This document shows positions 51,109-57,100 of a stretch of DNA of 64,000 nucleotides, piece by piece. Numbering within the stretch: position 1 is the first letter of the stretch; every line of letters starts with the position of its first letter. The stretch covers positions 2,480,001 to 2,544,000 of the forward strand of contig JADLSH010000249.1 of NCBI GenBank assembly GCA_016169945.1. The letters run 5' to 3'. Source of the stretch: Trachythela sp. YZ-2020 (lineage: Eukaryota; Cnidaria; Anthozoa; Malacalcyonacea; Clavulariidae). Both the position numbers and the translations under genes were made by a program. The notes under the pieces are model-generated. The model was not told the DNA's origin, made no database searches, and saw only the letters and a program-made list of their open reading frames with translations.

Positions 51109-54100
51109 ACTACTGGTACTACTACTGATGGTACTAGTACTAGTACTGCTACTACTGGTACTAGTACTGCTACTGCTACTACTGGTACTAGTACTGCTAC
51201 TAGTACTGCTACTGCTACTGCTACTGCTACTGCTACTACTACTACTGGTACTACTACTACTGGGACTAGTACTGCTACTACTGTACTAGTACTAGTACTG
51301 CTACTACTACTGGTACTAGTACTGCTACTGCTACTGCTACTGTATTGAGTCAACATTGTATTACTGCTTACCCTTCATCGTTGACTTCTTCCAAGAAAGC
51401 ATCTCGTTCAATCAGTAAAGATGCGAGTTCCACATGACCACCACATGCAGCCAGAGTTAGTGGAGACTCGAAGCTGTCTGCAGGCATGTTTACCTGGGAA
51501 AGACACAGCATGAGTAAGGTTAGAATGGATTGTGAATAGACGAGAAGGAATAAGTAGGGCCGAACAGCAAAAATAGGACAAAGGAAGAAATGAAACAGGC
51601 AAGGTAATACAGTGTAAGAGAGGGTAATGGAATAAAACGGAAGGCAAGTCAAGTCAATGCAATACAAGTCAAGTATAGCCAAGTCTCAGAGGAGGAATCG
51701 TCAGTATACCACAATGCATTGCGTCTTATTAATATTATTCGAAATTTTCCGATGATGTGTGATGAAAAATTGCGGATTTAATTGCGAATTTTCTCTCATA
51801 AAATCTGGTTTTTTTGAAGGTATGTTTTTATATTTGTTTTATTTGTGCATCTTATTTCACGATTTTTCACTTAGATACTTTATGCATCACGTTTTAGCTA
51901 TGCAATCACGCATTGTATTTACCCTTGTTTCGGGTCAGTGGACACGCCACAAAAGTGGCTTTCATATATGCAGGAGTTATTCTTTCTGTTGGTTCTTTAA
52001 AACACGAATTAACTCCTAAAACCGAATTGCGGTTTGAAAATTGGGTATCTTTGCTATATTCTAAAATATTGTTGATTTATATTGCGATTTTTCGCCCCCA
52101 AAACTTCGAATTTTTGAATCTATTTTTTATAACTGTTTTATATGTGAATGTATTTCAACGATTTTTGACTTGTTTAGTTGATGTATCACGCTTTAGATAT
52201 CCCAATCACGCATTATATTTACCCTTGTGTTGGGTCTGCACGCAAGCCTCGAAAATGGCATGTAAACATGTAGGAGATTAAATGGGTAATTCAAGAGAAA
52301 ACTCAATGAAAATCACATCACTGAAATCAGGGAAGGTTTTCCTTTTTACTAATACCAAAAAAAACAAATTAACTCCTGAAATAAGCGAGATATTGCTATT
52401 TGAATATCGGGTGTTTTGGCTATGTTCTGTCGGTAATGGCGCCATGTGGCGGGAAGATGCGACATGATTGGGGCATTTTAAAATGGGCTTCAAGTCAGAA
52501 GGCTAAAGGCTTTGGATGGTCTTTTATTCCATATTCTTATAGCGCCACAAAAATAAACAACAAATTTGTAAGATTAACTACACTGTCTTATTAGATATTA
52601 CTTTGTATATACATTTCCAAAATGACCATAAATTTCAGATCAATTATTATTAATGGTACAGAGTAGGTGTGATAATCATCCATGATTGACCTTTAATAAC
52701 TGAGCAAGTTTCAGTTTTTTCTTAGCCTTGGGAAATATGGCCAGACCTTCCTCAACCTGCTTTTCTGAGTCAGAAAAAGATTTCAGCTGTGTTTGGTTCC
52801 AAGTAAAATATACAGTGACATGCAGTGAATTATTTTCTCCATGTTCTAACTTTTATATTACATATTCTAGGGAAAGTGCCAATGGGAATGACATGTTATG
52901 GTCAAGTTCATGGACTGAGTCTCATTTGCTACACCACCTTTGGATGATTATGATACTATTAACATACTATGTAGTATACAAAATAGAGTCATTTCATAAC
53001 AATCCTTAACTTTTTGTATAAATAGCATTGAACCATGGAGATAGAGATACAGCTGACCCAGGTTCACAAACTGACCTGCTTTATCACTTGCCTGCTTTAT
53101 GCACCTATTACAATCCTCAGTGTTGCAACAAGTCCAGTCATTGACTCAGAGTGCCATGCTCAATTGTCGACTCTCAGGAAAAAAATAGATCCAGAAATCT
53201 TTTGAGAAAGTGAGATCTTACATAAATACCACAATTTTGGAACAAGATTATTCTTGGCTGGCAAAGCTAGTGAGATTGGCATGCAAAGGTATCATCAATC
53301 CAATTATGATTTTCGGGAACATTTTGAAACCTGTATTTTACATATATGTTGGCATATTGATAATTTGAATAAAGTAGTACTTTCAGAATGATATATTTGC
53401 TTCTGTGATATAATTTTTAGATTTCAATTGCACCATTTTGTACTTTGATTATTTCTAACACAATTATTGTGTCACAATAGATAAATAATTAAATAGTAAC
53501 CTGTTATTATTGTATGTATATAATATATAGGTGTATTCATTAAGTGTGGTAGTGCAGCATATGGTGGCCAAGCTAAAAGGAAAGACCATTAGCCAAGACA
53601 TTATTTGCCGCTCTCAAAAGGGTGAATACATTTTGAAGTTGACCACCATATGTAACACAATATAAGACACTTAATAGCTATTGGATTGTAGTTTAAGGTT
53701 TAATTTTTTGTTCTATTGAAGTGAGATTTCATCTCCTGAGATGGAATTCCTTATCAGCTTTTCAAGTTGTTAAAATAGAGGTTTATTTTGGCTTGGGATG
53801 AGTTTGTCAAGTTAAGTAACCAAATATGTTGATTAATCTGCATAAGAGTAATGACAGGAAACCAATTTCTCCATGCAACGTGAAGCATCGAAGGTGGTGG
53901 TGTGCCAGTCAAAGGTTTTGTAAGCAGGACAGCAATGGATGAACTTTAAGCATCTAGTTACAATATTGATATTGCAGTAGCCAGTATGTCAGATTGCCAT
54001 TAGGAACACATTTCTACGATATTTCTTTCTAAAAGTAAAAACAATTCTATCATTAACATACGTGGTAGAATACATTTATCTATGTACAGTAACAACATGA

Positions 54101-57100
54101 ATATCACTCTCAATTTTGAAATACAATAATACAATAGTGTAGTAGTTTAGTACAGTTGTATTTTAACCTTGGCATATAAAGTAATATTTAATCTATCTGT
54201 GACTTTATTATATGCCTTATTCCCTTATTTATTGACATTTAACCAGTCCGAACACAGAAGATATCGTTTGTCTTATGATTGTAAAAGCAATTAGAAATTG
54301 CTGAAACAGAACATGACATACACCAACATATTCATACAACAACGTCAATGTACTAAAATGTGACATGCCAGATGGGAAATATTGTCTGTAATGTTTTATA
54401 TGACAAATAACTATTAATTGCAATTGAAAATAGAATCCAATATTATCAGTAAAAATTTAACTGCCTTACCTTGAGAACAATACCCGAAATGTGTTTAATG
54501 ACATATTTTCTGGACTTTTACGTAAGGCAAAAATGCATTTATACGAAACGCCCGAATGAATCATGACTCTTCGAAAGCTTGAACCATTTAAATTCTACGC
54601 AAAATGGCTTAAAATTACCACTAAACGTCGTTTCACAGCGGACATGAACAATAAGAAGTCAATATGGTCCTAAAATCAAAGTTTTCTTGTGGCAAAAGTT
54701 GGAAATTTCATCATATTAATTGCGACTGCTATTCGCTTCGTTCTGTGTTTATGTTTGCACTGCGACGGCCAACCGAAAAGTGAGCGAGCGAGCTCCGGCG
54801 AATTGATAATATGTACTAAAACCGCAATGCATCACGGTATACTGACGATACCTCCTCTGGCCAAGTCTTAAGCACTGTAGATAAGGCAAGGTAAGGGAAT
54901 ACAAGCCAGGGGAAGCAAATTAAGGCAAGGCAAATCAAGGTAAGGGAAGGCAAGTCAGGCCAAGGCAATGGAAGGCAAGTCAGGCCAAGGCAATGGAAGG
55001 CAAGTCAGGCCAAGGCAATGGAAGGGAAGTATAATAGGTAATGCAAGACATGGCATGCGAAAATAGGGAAATAAGGCAAGGGAAAGTATAGGAAAGGAGA
55101 GGAATAGAAGGGATAACATGGCAAGGCAAATCAAGATAAGGGAAGGGAAAGGAGGGCAAGGCAGTGGAGTCTATAGGCAAGTATATAATAGGTGTTCAAA
55201 GTAAGGTAAGGGTACGCGATGGAAGATGAACCAAGGCAAAGGAAGGCAAGGCAAGTCAAGGTAGGGGAACAAAAGGAAAAGGTAATGCAAGAGAAGGGGT
55301 AAAAGGGCAAGGCAAAGAAAAGGAAGGCAAGAGAGAGCAAGGGATAACAAAGAAGGCAACACAAAACAATTAGAGAAGTTCAACAAAGGCCAGAAACAAC
55401 ACAATGAAAGGCGAAAGAATGAAAATGTTACACAAATATTATATCAAAACGAAAATTATAAAATAGGGAGGAAAAGGAACCAAAACTGGATAAAAAAGAA
55501 CAAACAAAACATAAGTATCAAGTAAGTATTTGTAATATATATTTTACATGAGTTAGGTTTGGCAGGATGATAAATTGAGTAAAAGCAACTAACCTCAGCT
55601 CCGTGATCTAGAAGAAGGCGTGCAACTTCAACATGTCCATCCTAAATAATTATAATAATTACACATTCTACAACTGTACAGTGTATGTTAACTATAGGAT
55701 GCAGTCAGTATATAGGTACTGTAACTGGCCAAAAATGGAAAACAAAGCAAAATTGCCATAGGCTATCGAGTCAGTCTAAATGGCCAGATATATTCACTAT
55801 ACATTGTTTCGTACGTTTAAACTTGCCCACCCTTGCCCCCCAAGCCATTGTTGACCTCACATCTGCACTGCAATTTAGTCCATCCATTTTTCTCTATTTG
55901 TTGTGTTTCTCTCTTACTCGATGTTCTTTGTGTCTCTTTCATTCAATCATTTGTCATTCTTTCTTTCTCATTATATCCAAAAATGTTCTGGCAACATAGA
56001 ACTTTTCTGGGGCCAAATGGTCCCGTGGTCCAATACCTATTGAAGTCCCCTGCAGAATGTGTGTATGCAGATACACTCACCATGGAAGCTTCCATCAAGG
56101 CTGTATGCATCTCATCAGTCTTATGCTCCTGATCGGCTCCAGCATCCAGAAGAAATTTCACCATATCAACATGACCTTAGAAACAGAATGCATCAAACTT
56201 TTTCATATTAATTCAGACACTGTACGGCTCAGTACCTCTCACCCCCTCTCCCTCCCCCCTCCTACCAGATTAAGCTGGATCCATCCTTGGTCAACCTACC
56301 TTTATAACAAGCCAATGTTAAAGCACTTTCTTTAAACTCATTAGAGTGAGAATTAATACACGCGTCTCTCTAACAACAACTTTGCAACATTCACATGTCC
56401 TCCACTGGCGGCTTCCATTAAAGGCGTATGCCCGTTCTCGTTGTGAGACTCAATCTCGGCACTGTGGTCCAGTAACACCTTCACAACATCTTCGTAACCT
56501 CCGCAACATGCATAGATCAAGGCAGTGTTACCTAGAAAATTGAGACACATCAGACGAAACAAGAGGTGCACAAGATAGTGCCTTTTGCTGACCAGCCAAA
56601 TACTTGACATTTGAAAATACTGCATAGTTGAAAAATATGCGGCTGGATACTTATTCATACAGCACGAGGTTTAGGCCTTCTTTTTTAGGTTAAGTAATAA
56701 ATATTTGAAATGCAATTAGTTAATTAGGGCCTGTGTTCATCCAAAAGCCTGAATAGGGCTCTACTGTAGACATGGCAATACATACCAGCTTGTGATTGGG
56801 CATTCACATCAGCTCCATGGTCGAGAAGTAGATGTACGATATCGAGAAAACCGCCACTGGATGCTTCCATGAGTGGTGTACAGTCCCCCTTGCTACCTCG
56901 GTCATCTACCTTCGCGTTCATAGCAAGCAAAACTTGTGCAAGCTCACAATAACCTTGAGAGATAGATTACATCAGCATGAGAGGGGTGAGGGATGAATCG
57001 ACTTTCGAAATGTAGAGTTTATCCTTGAAAAAAACACACTTTCGGGTGAGAATATTTACCACACACAGGCATCACCCTTGTATATAACTTGTGGTTAGCT

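Noticed and set aside
50611..51348. 245-codon plus and 213-codon minus open frames as genes
   Set aside because: They are by-products of a simple triplet/hexanucleotide repeat that is open in several frames at once.
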